64,000 nt of DNA from assembly GCA_037157565.1 (NCBI GenBank), contig JAZHRO010000026.1, forward strand, positions 30,990,501 through 31,054,500, in the 5' to 3' direction. The DNA comes from Thalassia testudinum (Eukaryota > Streptophyta > Magnoliopsida > Alismatales > Hydrocharitaceae). The position numbers and the translations under genes are program-made. The notes below the pieces were generated by a model, which saw nothing but the letters and a program-made list of their open reading frames with translations, searched no databases and was not told the origin of the DNA. This document shows, piece after piece, positions 36,782-47,958 of the stretch. Each line of letters starts with the position of its first letter. Positions within the stretch are counted from its first letter, which is position 1.

Positions 36782-38644
36782 TGTTACGACCCAATTCCCA
36801 AATCCCTATAAAACATGAGATCAGCCTGACTCGACTGATCCCAAGACCCAGTCGTCCAATGAGAAATAACCAGAAAGCAAGAAAGTAAACCACATTCACT
36901 ATGCTAAGCAACTAACAGTAAAAGAGTACAGTAGTAAAGAAAGTAAAATTGCTACAGTACATATCACCACCACAACAATATAATAGTAACAAGGTACAGG
37001 AACATAAATGTACAGAAGGTAAAGGTACAGAACGTAAAATGCAGGAGTTTGAACTCACTACTACAAAAGAAGTACAACAAAAGAAGCTACTGCTACTGGG
37101 CTCTACTGGGCCCAGCACCCTCTGCAGCCATAGACTCAGGCTGCTCAACACCTGGACCTGAAAAGGGGCTATGAGTACACAAAGTTAGCGAACACTGAGT
37201 AGAGTGGCAACCAACTAACTAAAGCAGTAAAAGTGAACAGGTAGCTGTTATTCCATTTACTTAATTTCAAACTTTATTCCTTTTCACCCCTTGGTTTATT
37301 TATCAGATCTCTTTCTTGATCTCGAATGTTCCTCGTGGGAATGATCTTGATTGCAATCTTTTTCGAAGAGTAGAAGTCACACGTGGTGCTCTCCTAGCCG
37401 AGAGAGTCCCCCGTGGTGGTCCTACACCCAGTCAACCACCCCAAGGTCACGGATAGACGTAATGGTGACTACGGCACGTGCGATAAGCACATGAGTAGCT
37501 ACCCCGTACTGGCACACAGTCAGTCGTTTCCGTTAACGGGTGCACCCAAGTACAGCACGGAATAATATAGGGCCTAGCCCTCTCAGTAACAGGGGTCTCG
37601 CCCCTCCACAGTCTGCAAACCCTCGCCTGACTACCCTAGTTTGCCCAGTGGGCCTAACAAGTCGGTGTAGGGTGGCTAGCTGAACCCTAGGCCCCGTGGG
37701 GTGGCTAGCTCTCTCCCTACACTAGTAGCTCTCCCCGGTACAGTATACGTGAGGGCCACGAAGTCGGTGCAAAGTGGCCAAACCCACCCCGGATCTCAAC
37801 CCGAAGGCGGCAAGCTCCCCTCTACACTAAAAGGGAACATGCGCTCCCCTTGGTACCACGTACTCAAGGGCTAGCACACTTCCTGTCACATTTTCAGATC
37901 CATTCCATATATTTCCAGGAGCTCTACTCCTAATTTTCCTGTAGTGTTCATGCTCATATTCCTCATGCCATTCCGTACCAGGTTTCATCATTCATATTTC
38001 CATTCTCAAGTTATTTACGTGCAGCTCGTATTTCTATCATTCACGTTTCCATTTTCAGGTTATACACATGCAGCTCGTGTTTTAGCATTTAACGTATACA
38101 ACCGATAAGGTTACATGCAACTATTTCACTGGCACAGTTAATTCATATTCACAGGCAGCTCTTGTTCATTAACAGGCAGTTGTTTTCTATCTACTCATTC
38201 AAGACTGCAATTCAAACATGCATACAGACATTTCAAGTGTTTCTCGTCCTAGGATTCATGCCATATACTAGTTTCTAATCATTCATTCCACACATGCATT
38301 CAGGTTTGTATTTAAATTAGGAGAAGTCACTCTACCAGTCAACTCAGGAGTATTGCGGGCTTGAACGACAGGCTCACATGCCTCAGCAAGCCCCGAACCC
38401 ACAACAGAACGAAGTCCTATAACAAGGAACAATCACAAAGGAACATTCAGAACAGTATAGAAAGCCTTCTAACCAGTAGAGGAACTCACAAGAAAAACGT
38501 CGGTATCTTATTTGCGTAAAACAGACCTCAAACGGACCCTAAACAGGTCAAAACAAGGTTGTTGACTCAAATCAGACGTCAGGAACAACTTTCAGACATC
38601 GTAAAAGTGTTCAAAAATGCACCTCAAGCTTTACGTCAACCTCA

Positions 38645-38751
38645 GATGTCCAGGAACTCTTCTGGACCATCTGGACCCAGCTCCAGACGTCCGACATCCT
38701 CTCCGGACGTCTGGAAGTGCTCCCAACCATCTGGTAAGCCGCCCAGACGTC
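38645..38751 (-). repeat. GACGTC cluster, six cores, distal part of nested solo LTR
   Basis: Cores at 38645, 38666, 38686, 38706, 38726 and 38746: one 21-bp step and four 20-bp steps. It corresponds in position to the six-core clusters at 42119 and 48030. Confidence 0.75.
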
Positions 38752-38907
38752 TGAAATGCGTGGGAGGGCGTGTCCCGCGCCTTCCCGAAGCAAATCCCAC
38801 ACGCGAAGACCAAATCTTCTCAAATTAGCCACGCAAAGTGTACGTACGGAGCGGCCTACATGGCTGTATCCGCAAAGGGAATGTACCTTCACGAAGACCT
38901 CTCTTTA

Positions 38908-38965
38908 GACGTCTGGAACCGCCTCCAAACGTCCGCTCCGTCGTCTGGACGTCACTCCAGACATC
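38908..38965 (-). repeat. GACGTC cluster 20-12-20, leader of nested solo LTR
   Basis: Cores at 38908, 38928, 38940 and 38960. On the minus strand a donor-like AAGGTACAT lies just beyond the cluster, near 38889. Confidence 0.75.
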
Positions 38966-39427
38966 TGATTCTGGGAAAAACACAGAACCAAAACCTGCTC
39001 CCGCTCACTCTCGCCGCATGCGACCGCTTCTCGCCTCCTCACCTGCAGCTCCCACTGCAACAGTGTCGGGGATGATTCCCCCGACGCACTCCTCCTCCTC
39101 CCGCACGTGACGCTCTGGCGGTGCACCCTCTGGTGAGCTCCCACACGAGCTCATGAGCTCAACTCCTCCTCTTCTCCTCACGTCACTCCTCCTCGTCGCC
39201 ACCCTCGTGCTTACTTGCTTGTGCTAATTCTCTCGCTAGGGTGGAGAGGAAGAGAGGAAGGTGGCTGGAGTGGGGAGAATGAGAGAGGGGGAAGGGGTTT
39301 ATAAGGTTGGTGGGTTAGCGTTCGCTGGAGGTGGGGAGAGAGAGAAGAAGGGAAGGAAAATGAGTGTGCTGTCTGCGCGCTGCCCGTGCACAGATGCGAA
39401 GGCTTTGCACAAAATTTTCAACTTCCA

Positions 39428-39485
39428 GACATCTGGGAAGCTGTCCAAACATCTGACCAGACGTCTAACCGATAGTCCAGACGTC
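39428..39485 (-). repeat. GACGTC cluster 20-12-20, U3 of nested solo LTR
   Basis: Cores at 39428, 39448, 39460 and 39480, upstream (on the minus strand) of the TATA box at 39298-39305. Confidence 0.75.
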
Positions 39486-41036
39486 TTAAAAGGCTCAAGA
39501 TAGAAGGGTCTTTACACCAGACATCTGATTTTGAATAGTATGCACGTTTTTTACCCGTTTAGAGTCCTATCGGGGTCCATTTTACGCAAACGAAATACCT
39601 ACACTTTCCTCGTGAGTTCCTCTACGTACTAGAGTATTTTGTACATTGTTCTGAACTCTCCCTTTGTGATGTATTCCTTGGTATAGGGTTTCAACCTACT
39701 GCATGTTTGGGGCTCGCAGAGACACTTGGGTCTACGGTTCGAGCCCCCATTACTCCCGAGTTGCCTGGTAGAGTGGTTTAATTCCATTAATAATATTTAA
39801 ATAAGAATGTGCTTGTGGAAATAGCCGAATGGAATCCTAGGATGTGGTATGAATCCTTGGGTAGAGAAATGAATGAATAATTACCTGTGAAATCACCAGT
39901 TGCATATATTGAATTATGGAAACACGAGCTGCCTGTATATGGATGAGAACTAAATTGTGAAATGTGAAATTTGGATCGGAATAAATGAGGTGAACATGAG
40001 TATGAACCCTACGGGGAATTAGGAGTAGAACTCCTGTGGATAGATGGAAACCTGGAATGTACACGGGAAGTGTGTTGGCCCTTAAGTACGTGGTACCAAG
40101 GAGAGCAACTGTCCCCTTTTGTGTAGAGCGGAGCTAGCCTCCCTTGGGTTGAGACTTGGGGTTAGGATTGGCCACTTTACACCGACTCCTGTTGGCCCTC
40201 GTGTACGTGGTATCGAGGCGAGCTACTAGTGTAGGGTGGGAGTTAGCCACTGTAACGACCCGATTCCCGAGTCCCTACGAGACACGAGAACCGGACCGAC
40301 TCGACTAATCCCAAGACCTGGTCGTCCAACGAGGAAGTAACCAAAAGAGCAGTAAAATAAACCACATTCAACATGAATATAACTAATAGTAAGAAAATAC
40401 AGCAGTAAGGAAAGAAACCACTACAGTATATACCACCACAACAGTAGAACAACATTCATAACATAATATGAATTGCAGATAAAGAAACGTACAGCGGTAA
40501 CAAGAACTGCTCACTACAGTGGAACCAAAAAGAGGTACAAGAGAACAGTGGTAACTCTACTGGACCCTACTCGGCCCAGCGTCCTCTGCAGCCGCTGACC
40601 CTGGCTGCTCAACACCTGGTCCTAAAAGGTAACGAGTGTAACACGTCAGCAAAACGCTGAGTAGAGTGGCAGCTAAACTAAAGAAACAGTGAAGTGTACA
40701 GTAGCTGCTTTAATTTTCTTTCTTCCTTTATTTACGTCTTTCTATTGTTTCAAAATTTATCTATTTCTCAGATCCTTCACTTGATCTCGAATGTTCCTCG
40801 TGGGAACGATCTTGATTGCAGTCTTTTCCAAAAAGTAGAAGTAGCATGTGGTGCTCTCCTGGTCGGGAGAGTCCCCCGTGGTGATCGTACTCTCAGTCAA
40901 CCACCCCAAGGTCACGGACAGACGTAACGGTGACTACGGCACGCGCGATAAACGCACAGGTAGCTAACCCGCACTGGCATGCGGTCAGTCGTTTCCGTTA
41001 ACGGGTGCGCCCCAAAGCACAGCACGGAACCAGTAC

Positions 41037-41103
41037 AGGGCAGAGCCCTCTCAGTAACAGGGGTCGAACCCCTCCACAGTAACCAAACAGGGGCCTTGCC
41101 CCT
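41037..41103 (-). repeat. Three adjacent short hairpins in the LTR
   Basis: AGGGC-AGA-GCCCT (41037-41049), AGGGG-tcgaa-CCCCT (41059-41073) and AGGGG-ccttg-CCCCT (41089-41103). The second and third are exactly 30 bp apart. The same trio lies at 46949-47015, and related hairpins with different loops are at 37569-37605 and 48914-48954. Confidence 0.7.
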
Positions 41104-41619
41104 CCACAGTCCGCGCACCCTCGCCTGACTACCCTGTTTTGCCCAGTGGACCTAACAAGTCGGTGTAAGTGAGCTAGTAGAACCCCGGGGCCCGTGGGGT
41201 AGCTAGTACTCGCCCTACTCTAGTAGCTCTCCTCGGTACTGCGTACACGAGGGCCAGCAAGTCGGTACAAAGTGGCCAGACCTAACCCCGGGTCCCTGGG
41301 GCGACTGGCTCCACTCTGCACTAAACAGGGGGACAGTCGCTCTCCTTGGTACTCCGTACTCAAGGGCCAACTCACTTCCCCAATTCTATTCCATTCACCT
41401 TCCAGGAGTTCTACTCCTAATTTCCCGTAGGGTTCCATCTCTTTTAACTCAACACATTCAGGTTTCACCTTTCCAGTTTCACGTTCATACATCCCATATT
41501 CTCAGACATGCTCATTTATTCATAACAGACAGCTGTTAAACCAATTTACAGGTAGCTATTATTTCCTTTCCACATTTTTCAAGACTGCAGTATTCATATA
41601 TTCCACTAGTTCTTCCCAT

Positions 41620-41752
41620 CCTAGGATTCATGCCATACCCTAGGATCTATCATACAATCTAGTTTTCCAGCCCTAGGATTCATGCAACACCCTAGGATCT
41701 ACCATTCATTCTAGTTTCTCATTCCTAGGATTCATGCAATGTCCTAGGTTCT
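41620..41752 (-). repeat. 52-bp tandem repeat, about 2.6 units, in the left LTR
   Basis: CCTAGGATTCATGC-type unit starts at 41620, 41672 and 41724. The same repeat occurs in the right LTR from 47531. Confidence 0.75.
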
Positions 41753-42047
41753 ATTTATGGTTCCATAATTTAACAGATTATACTAATAAACTTAAAAGCC
41801 ACTCTACCAGTTACAACAGGCGTACTAGGGGCGTGGTCGGGAATCCCGCGTACCTCCGCAACCTCCGAGACTGCAACGGAACGGGGTCCTATCACAAGGA
41901 TCAAACACAAGGAGTTTCTCAAAACGGTATACAACTACTGTAGACGGGTAGAGGATTTAATTCCGAAAAGCACGCAACTCGAAACGCGGAAAACGGACTC
42001 CGAACGGGCCCTAAACGGGTCGAAAACGACGAAACAGTGCAAAATCA

Positions 42048-42224
42048 GACGTCTGGAACTTCTTCCAGACGTCTTAAAAAATGGGATCAGATGGTACCTT
42101 GTCCTGCGTGGTCTCTCAGACGTCCAGAAGCCTGCGGGGGCGTCTGGCCTAGTTCCTAGACGTCTGATGGTCACCCCGGACATCTGGAAGTCCCTCCAGT
42201 CGTCTGGCACCACTGCCAGACGTC
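42048..42224 (-). repeat. GACGTC clusters, distal part of left LTR (pair plus six cores)
   Basis: A pair at 42048/42068 and six cores at 42119, 42139, 42159, 42179, 42199 and 42219, all in 20-bp steps. The pair extends into 12-bp arms around a 4-bp centre. Confidence 0.85.
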
Positions 42225-42330
42225 TGATTCACGTTAGATCCGAATCTCAGAACCTGCGCATACCCATTCCTCGTGCTCAGTACGGACGGTCGAAGGAAAG
42301 GAAGAAGGTACGAAAATAACTTACCTTTCA

Positions 42331-42388
42331 GACGTCTGGACAGTCCTTCAGACGTCTTCCCCGTCGTCTGGTTGGAAACCCAGACGTC
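42331..42388 (-). repeat. GACGTC cluster 20-12-20, leader of left LTR
   Basis: Cores at 42331, 42351, 42363 and 42383. On the minus strand AAAGGTAAGT (consensus splice donor) follows the cluster at about 42319-42328. Confidence 0.85.
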
Positions 42389-42827
42389 TGATTTTGGAAA
42401 AACTTCCAGAATCAGAGCGCGACTCGCCCTCCGCCCGCGACGCACGGCCGCGCCGCACCTCGTCCGCCTGCTGCTCGAGCTGCAGCAGGCCTCCCGCGTC
42501 ACCCCGCGCCTGCTGCTCCCCCGCCGACCGGCTCTAGCAGCCCCAGCAAGCTCGCCCTCACTGCCGAGCACCTCCTCCCGCACTCGTCGCGGCTACCACC
42601 ACCGCCACTCGCTCACTCTCGCACTGGCTGGAAGGAGAAGAGGAAGGGGCGGAGGCGATGAGAGTGAGGGAGAGGGCGAGGCTTTTTAAAGTCGTGCGGG
42701 GAGAGAGAAAGAAAGAGAGTGAGACAGAGGGTAGCCTGCGCCCGCAGGGGAGAGGGAAAAAGCGACCGCAGGTCTACGCGCGCAGGCACGCAGACGCAAC
42801 CACGCGTGCCGCCGAAACCGAATCCCA

Positions 42828-42897
42828 GACGTCTGGAAGGGGTTCCAGACGTCTGGTCCAACGTCTGGGCCACCTCCCAGACATCTTAAAAGACGTC
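42828..42897 (-). repeat. GACGTC cluster 20-12-20-12, U3 of left LTR
   Basis: Five cores at 42828, 42848, 42860, 42880 and 42892, all within the first 91 bp of the LTR on its coding strand. The first pair forms 14-bp arms around a 4-bp centre. Confidence 0.85.
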
Positions 42898-43002
42898 TGA
42901 AGCCGCGCGTTCGTAACAATATAACAAACTCAAAGGAAGTTTCGTCCCCGAAACTTGCGCTAACTAGGGTGCGGGAAAAACGTCATAGTAACCATAACAA
43001 AC

Positions 43003-44267
43003 TCAAAGAGGACCGAAGCCGATCCGAAAAGGCGTACCCGCAAAGAGCTCCGGGTACCGCTCCCGCATTGCCGCCTCAGGCTCCCAGGTAGCCCCCTCAT
43101 ATCGCTGGCTCCTCCACAAAACCTTTACTAGGGGTACTTGCTTTCATCTCAAATTGCGGACGGCTCGGTCTAGAATCTGCACTGGCCGCTCGGGGTAGGT
43201 CAGGTCGTCGCCCACCTTGACGGTCTCGTGACTCAGTACGTGACTGGGATCGGCTACGTACTTTCGGGTCAACTGTGTCATAGGACGCGCGATCTGTGAA
43301 AACCCTCTGATAAAACGTCTGTAGTAGCCTGGCAGTCCCAGGAAAATGCGAATCTCAGTGACTGAAAGCGGTCTCTCCCACCTGAGTACTGCCTCGACCT
43401 TGGCTGGGTCCACCGCCAAGCCGTCTCCAGAGATCACATGACCTAAGAAGGTCACCTCCCTCAACCAGAACTCGCACTTGCTGTATTTGGCATACAACTT
43501 ACGTCGTCTCAGAGTGTCCAGAACCATCCGCAAGTGCTGTCCGTGCTGCGTCTGATCTCTAGAATAGATGAGTACATCATCTATGAAAACCACCACGAAC
43601 TGGTCCAAGTATGGTCTAAACACCCGGTTCATCAGATCCATGAAAGCAGCGGGGGCATTGGTCAGCCCAAACGGCATGACCAAAAACTCGTAGTGTCCGT
43701 GCTGGGTGCGGAAAGCTGTCTTGGAGGCGTCGGTCTCCCTGATCCTCAACTGGTGGTATCCTAACCTCACGTCGATCTTGGAGAACACCGTGGCACCCCG
43801 CAATTGGTCAAACAAGTCGTCGATCCTCAGCAGCGGATATCTGTTCTTGATGGTGACCCTATTCAGCTGTCGGTAGTCCACACAAGGGCGTAGGGTACCA
43901 TCCTTCTTTTTACAAACAGTACCGGGGCTCCCCTGGGAGACGCACTGGGCCTCACGAAACCCTTCTCCAAAAGGTCCTGCAACTGAGACTTAAGCTCTCG
44001 TAGCTCAAGCGGTGCCATCCTGTGTGGCGCGGTGGAGATGGGGCTGGTCCCTGGTACTAGCAAGATCTCAAACTCGATCTCACGCTCGGGAGGTAGTCCT
44101 GGTAACTCGTCTGGTAACACGTCAGGGTACTCTCTGACCACCGGGATGCTCTGGAAGTCTGCCACAGGGATGGGCTCTGCCACCACACAAGCTAGGAAGC
44201 CCTCACACCCCTGGCTCAAAAGTCTCGCCGCCCGAAGTGCCGAAATGCACCCGAAGCCTCCGTCCAC
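43003..44267 (-). pseudogene. Gypsy reverse transcriptase fused in frame to the polyprotein C-terminal tail
   Basis: The upstream part (44267 to about 43900) reads PVVREYPDVLPDELPGLPP, ...[30 protein letters not shown] frameshift follows, then [58 protein letters not shown], and the catalytic [11 protein letters not shown], all RT. After PMTQLTRK (near 43262) it jumps in frame to [25 protein letters not shown], normally found after integrase. With a second frameshift near 43130 it then reads VPLVKVLWRSQRYEGATWEPEAAMRERYPELF and stops at 43003. RNase H and the integrase core are absent. Confidence 0.88.
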
Positions 44268-44270
44268 TGG

Positions 44271-44717
44271 CTATCCGTGAAACTCGAAAGAAGGCAACTC
44301 TGGCATGGAGAAGACAATCTTCCTCTCAAAATAATCTACCAAGGCGTGGTAAGCGGACAGCCAATCCATCCCCAAAATCACTCCAAAGTCCTCCATCTGT
44401 ATCATAATCAGGTCAGCTGGCAAGCTATGTCCCCCGACGCTAACCTCGCAATCCGTGTACACCTCTTCAGCTACAAACAGCTGACCACTCGGACCTCTGA
44501 TTACTAATGGATTTTCTAACAGCATATAATCCTGGCCCAAACTAACTGCGAAATTGGCTGCGACAAACGAGTGCGTAGCGCCGGAATCGAAAAGTGTGTA
44601 AATGAGTCTGCCGGAAACTGAAACCATACCTGCTACCACCGATCCCGAAGCTCTAGCATCCCTGTGTGTCAGGGCGTTGATACGCCCCTCAGCTCTAGGT
44701 GCGGACGAAGCAGCCAC
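44271..44717 (-). pseudogene. Gypsy aspartic protease region
   Basis: It contains the active-site stretch LIYTLFDSGATHSFV, the downstream VGGHSLPADLIMIQMEDFGVILGMDWLSAYHALVDYFERKIVF typical of plant gypsy proteases, and ends at a stop just before the RT region. The frame is open for 148 codons. It would be part of one gag-pol polyprotein in an intact copy. Confidence 0.85.
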
Positions 44718-44834
44718 ACTCTGCGTCGGACGGGCAGGTGCTGGCCGGTACCCTCCTCGTGACTGCTGTCCTCCTCCTCGCGCCTGGTAACCGCAGCCTC
44801 CTGCGCGCCCTCCAGTGCTCTGCGCGGGAAGTAT

Positions 44835-45980
44835 CTACTGACCTCCTGCCCTAGACGGGCAGTCCCTCCTGATGTGGCCCGGCTGGCCACACTGGTAACA
44901 GAGGGGAACCCGACTCCCGCCCTCAGTGGGTCCCTGCTGTCGGCTGGGCAGAGGTCCGGTGCTGGCAAATGGCCCCTGTGGAGGGCCCCCAAAGGCCACT
45001 GATGGCCCTGCAAAACATGACGGCTCTCCTGCGGATGCCACGTGTCTCCTCTCTCACCAGCCCTGTGAAAAGTCTGGCTAGAAGGGCCTCTTCCGCCCGC
45101 CGTCAGTGTCTCGCGCGGATGGGTTGGTCTCCTCGTAAGTCATGGCTGCCTCCATTACCCTCAAAAACGTAGGCAGCTTCAGGGGTTTGACATACCCCCG
45201 AATCGCAGGCCGGAGCCCCTCGGTGAACCTCCAAAGGCGCTCCTCAGTGGCTATCGCTGTCGCTGCAAAGCGGGACAGCTCCAGGAAACGCGTGCGGTAC
45301 GCGCTCATGGTCATCGTCCCTTGGCGGAGAGTGTGGAACTCCCGCCTCCTCTGGTCCTACCACGTCTGGGGAAAGTACTGCTCACAGAAGAGGGCGAAGA
45401 ACTGATCCCAGGTCAGCTCGTCCCTCTCCTGTCCCCGGACCGCCCTCCACCACCTGTGTGCCGCACTCTCCAGCTGGTACGTGGCAAAGGCCACACGGCA
45501 CTCCACCGGGGGGCGAAGGGTGTCGAAAATCTTCTCCAGCTGCTCGAGCCAGTCCTCTGCCTCGGTCGGGTCCTCATCCCCCTTGAAGGAGGGGGGCTTC
45601 AGCTTCCGGAACTGCCCAAAGAGCTCGGAGTGGCGCTGCAGTGGGGATGCTGGTGCACCTCCAGGCAACGGTCCCTCGTGCAGAGAAGTATCGGAGGAAG
45701 GTGGGGGCTGCGGCAGCCCATCCCCTCCCCCGTGTATAGCGCCGCGTCCGTCGGGTGATCCCACAGAGGACTCCCCCTCCGCAGCCCCAGGGTGAGGCGC
45801 TCGGGGCAGTGGGTGGAGCTCCCCTCGCACAATATCTCGTATCAGCTGGGCGAGGTCCTGGGCCTGGATGCTCGGGAGTAGTGGCTGGTCCACTGAGGCG
45901 TCGGCAACGGCACGCCCACCTCGCCGACCTCGTCCTCGGCCGCGCCCGCGGCCCACCTCACCAGTCCCGCGACGAGGCAT
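44835..45980 (-). pseudogene. Gypsy gag with zinc knuckle
   Basis: The start is the ATG at 45980 (MPRRGTGEVGRGRGRGRGRR, Arg/Gly-rich). The gag core follows (FRKLKPPSFKGDEDPTEAEDWLEQLEKIFDTL, W..AVRGQERDELTWDQFFALFCEQYFP). A stop lies after FPQTW at 45357, then a frame with MSAYRTRFLELSRFA...LRPAIRGYV continues. The zinc knuckle CYQCGQPGHIRRDC lies near 44880. Stops at about 45357, 45078 and 44835 make it inactive. Confidence 0.88.
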
Positions 45981-46143
45981 CTCCTGCAAGGAGATGCGAA
46001 ACAAAATGGAACACGTCACTACGGAACGATACCTAACGGAAACGTCTAAGAGCTCATGTCAAAAGATATGTTGTGGTGGCTACCCTAGTTATAGACATGT
46101 GAATTGGTTATTTTCCAGTTAGTTGATTCACTTCTCGGGACGA

Positions 46144-46159
46144 CCTTGCTCTGATACCA
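46144..46159 (-). other. Primer-binding site of the gypsy element
   Basis: On the minus strand TGGTATCAGAGCAAGG, complementary to initiator tRNA-Met, three bases inside the 5' LTR. Confidence 0.85.
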
Positions 46160-47958
46160 TCTTGTAACGATCCGATTCCCGAGTCCCTACGAGACACGAG
46201 AATCGGACCGACTCGACTAATCCCATGACCTAGTCGTCCAACGAGGAAGTAACCAAAAGAGCAGTAAAATAAACCACATTCAGCATGAATATAACTAACA
46301 GTAAGAAAATACAGCAGTAAGGAAAGAAACCACTATAGTATATACCACCACAACAGTAGAACAACATTCATAACATAATATGAACTGCAGGTAAAGAAAA
46401 GTACAACGGTAACAAGAACTGCTCACTACAGTGGAACCAAAAAGAGGTACAAGAGAACAGTGGTAACTCTACTGGACCCTACTCGGCCCAGCGTCCTCTG
46501 CAGCCGCTGACCCTAGCTGCTCAACACCTGGTCCTAAAAGGTAACGAGTGTAACACGTCAGCAAAACGCTGAGTAGAGTGGCAGCTAAACTAAAGAAACA
46601 GTAAAGTGTACAGTAGCTGTTTTAATTTTCTTTCTTCCTTTATTTACGTCTTTCTATTGTTTCAAAATTTATCTATTTCTCAGATCCTTCACTTGATCTC
46701 GAATGTTCCTCGTGGGAACGATCTTGATTGCAGTCTTTTCCAAAAAGTAGAAGTAGCACGTGGTGCTCTCCTGGCCGGGAGAGTCCCCCGTGGTGATCGT
46801 ACTCTCAGTCAACCACCCCAAGGTCACGGACAGACGTAACGGTGACTACGGCACGCGCGATAAACGCATAGGTAGCTAACCCGCACTGGCACGCGGTCAG
46901 TCATTTCCGTTAACGGGTGTGCCCCAAAGCACAACACGGAACCAATACAGGGCAGAGCCCTCTCAGTAACAGGGGTCGAACCCCTCCACAGTAACCAAAC
47001 AGGGGCCTTGCCCCTCCACAGTCCGCGCACCCTCGCCTGACTACCCTGGTTTGCCCAGTGGGCCTAACAAGTCGGTGTAGGTGAGCTAGCAGAACCCCGG
47101 GGCCCGTGGGGTAGCTAGTACTCACCCTACACTAGTAGCTCTCCTCAGTACTACATACACGAGGGCTAGCAAGTCGATACAAAGTGGCCAGACCTAACCC
47201 CGGGTCCCTGGGGCGGCTGGCTCCGCTCTGCACTAAACAGGGGAACAGTCCTCTCCTTGGTACTCCGTACTCAAGGGCCAGCTCACTTCCCCAATTCTAT
47301 TCCATTCACCTTCCAGGAGTTCTACTCCTAATTCCCCGTAGGGTTCCAGCTCTTTTAACTTAGCACATTCAGGTTTCACCTTTCCAGTTTCACATTCATA
47401 CATCCCATATTCTCAATCATGCTCATTTATTCATAACAGGCAGCTGTTAAACCAATTTACAGGTAGCTATTATTCCCTTTCCATATTTTCCAAGACTGCA
47501 GTATTCATATATTCCACTAGTTCTTCCCATCCTATGATTCATGCCATACCCTAGGATCTATCATACAATCTAGTTTTCCAGCCCTAGGATTCATGCAACA
47601 CCCTAGGATCTACCATTCATTCTAGTTTCTCATTCCTAGGATTCATGCAATGTCCTAGGTTCTATTTATGGTTCCATAATTTAACAGATTATACTAATAA
47701 ACTTAAAAGCCAATCTACCAGTTACAACAAGAGTACTGGGGGCGTGGTCAGGAATCCCGCGTGCCTCCGTAACCCCCGAGACTGCAATGGAATGGGGTCC
47801 TATCACAAGGATCAAACACAAGGAGTTTCTCAAAACAGTATCTAATCACTGTAGACGGGTAGAGGATTTAATTCCGAAAAGAACGCAACTCGAAACACGG
47901 AAAATGGACTCCGAACGGGCCCTAAACGGGTCGAAAACAACGAAACAGTGCAAAATCA

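Larger units (their letters stand above)
36782..39516 (-). mobile_element. Solo LTR of family G (antisense), nested in the outer family G LTR
   Basis: It starts TGTTACGACCC and ends GGTCTTTACA, flanked by the exact duplication CCAGA (36777-36781 and 39517-39521). Length is 2735 bp with no gag-pol. It carries all three GACGTC clusters and a minus-strand TATA box (39298-39305). The target site is itself one of the CAGACATCTG palindromes of the outer LTR. Confidence 0.88.
40251..42918 (-). repeat. 3' LTR of the gypsy element (left copy)
   Basis: 2668 bp, TGTAACGACCC...TTCGTAACA on the plus strand. It contains three GACGTC clusters plus a pair, a 52-bp tandem repeat and three small hairpins. It is unusually long for a gypsy LTR. 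Confidence 0.92.

Noticed and set aside
40694..40927. 77-codon frame present nearly identically at 46606-46839
   Set aside because: The identity is explained by the two LTRs being copies of each other. There is no motif and no reason to think it is translated.
42041..42400. CRISPR-like array suggested by regularly spaced short palindromes
   Set aside because: Repeat units are 10 bp with 10-bp or 2-bp gaps, degenerate, in plant LTRs, with no cas genes. It is not a CRISPR.
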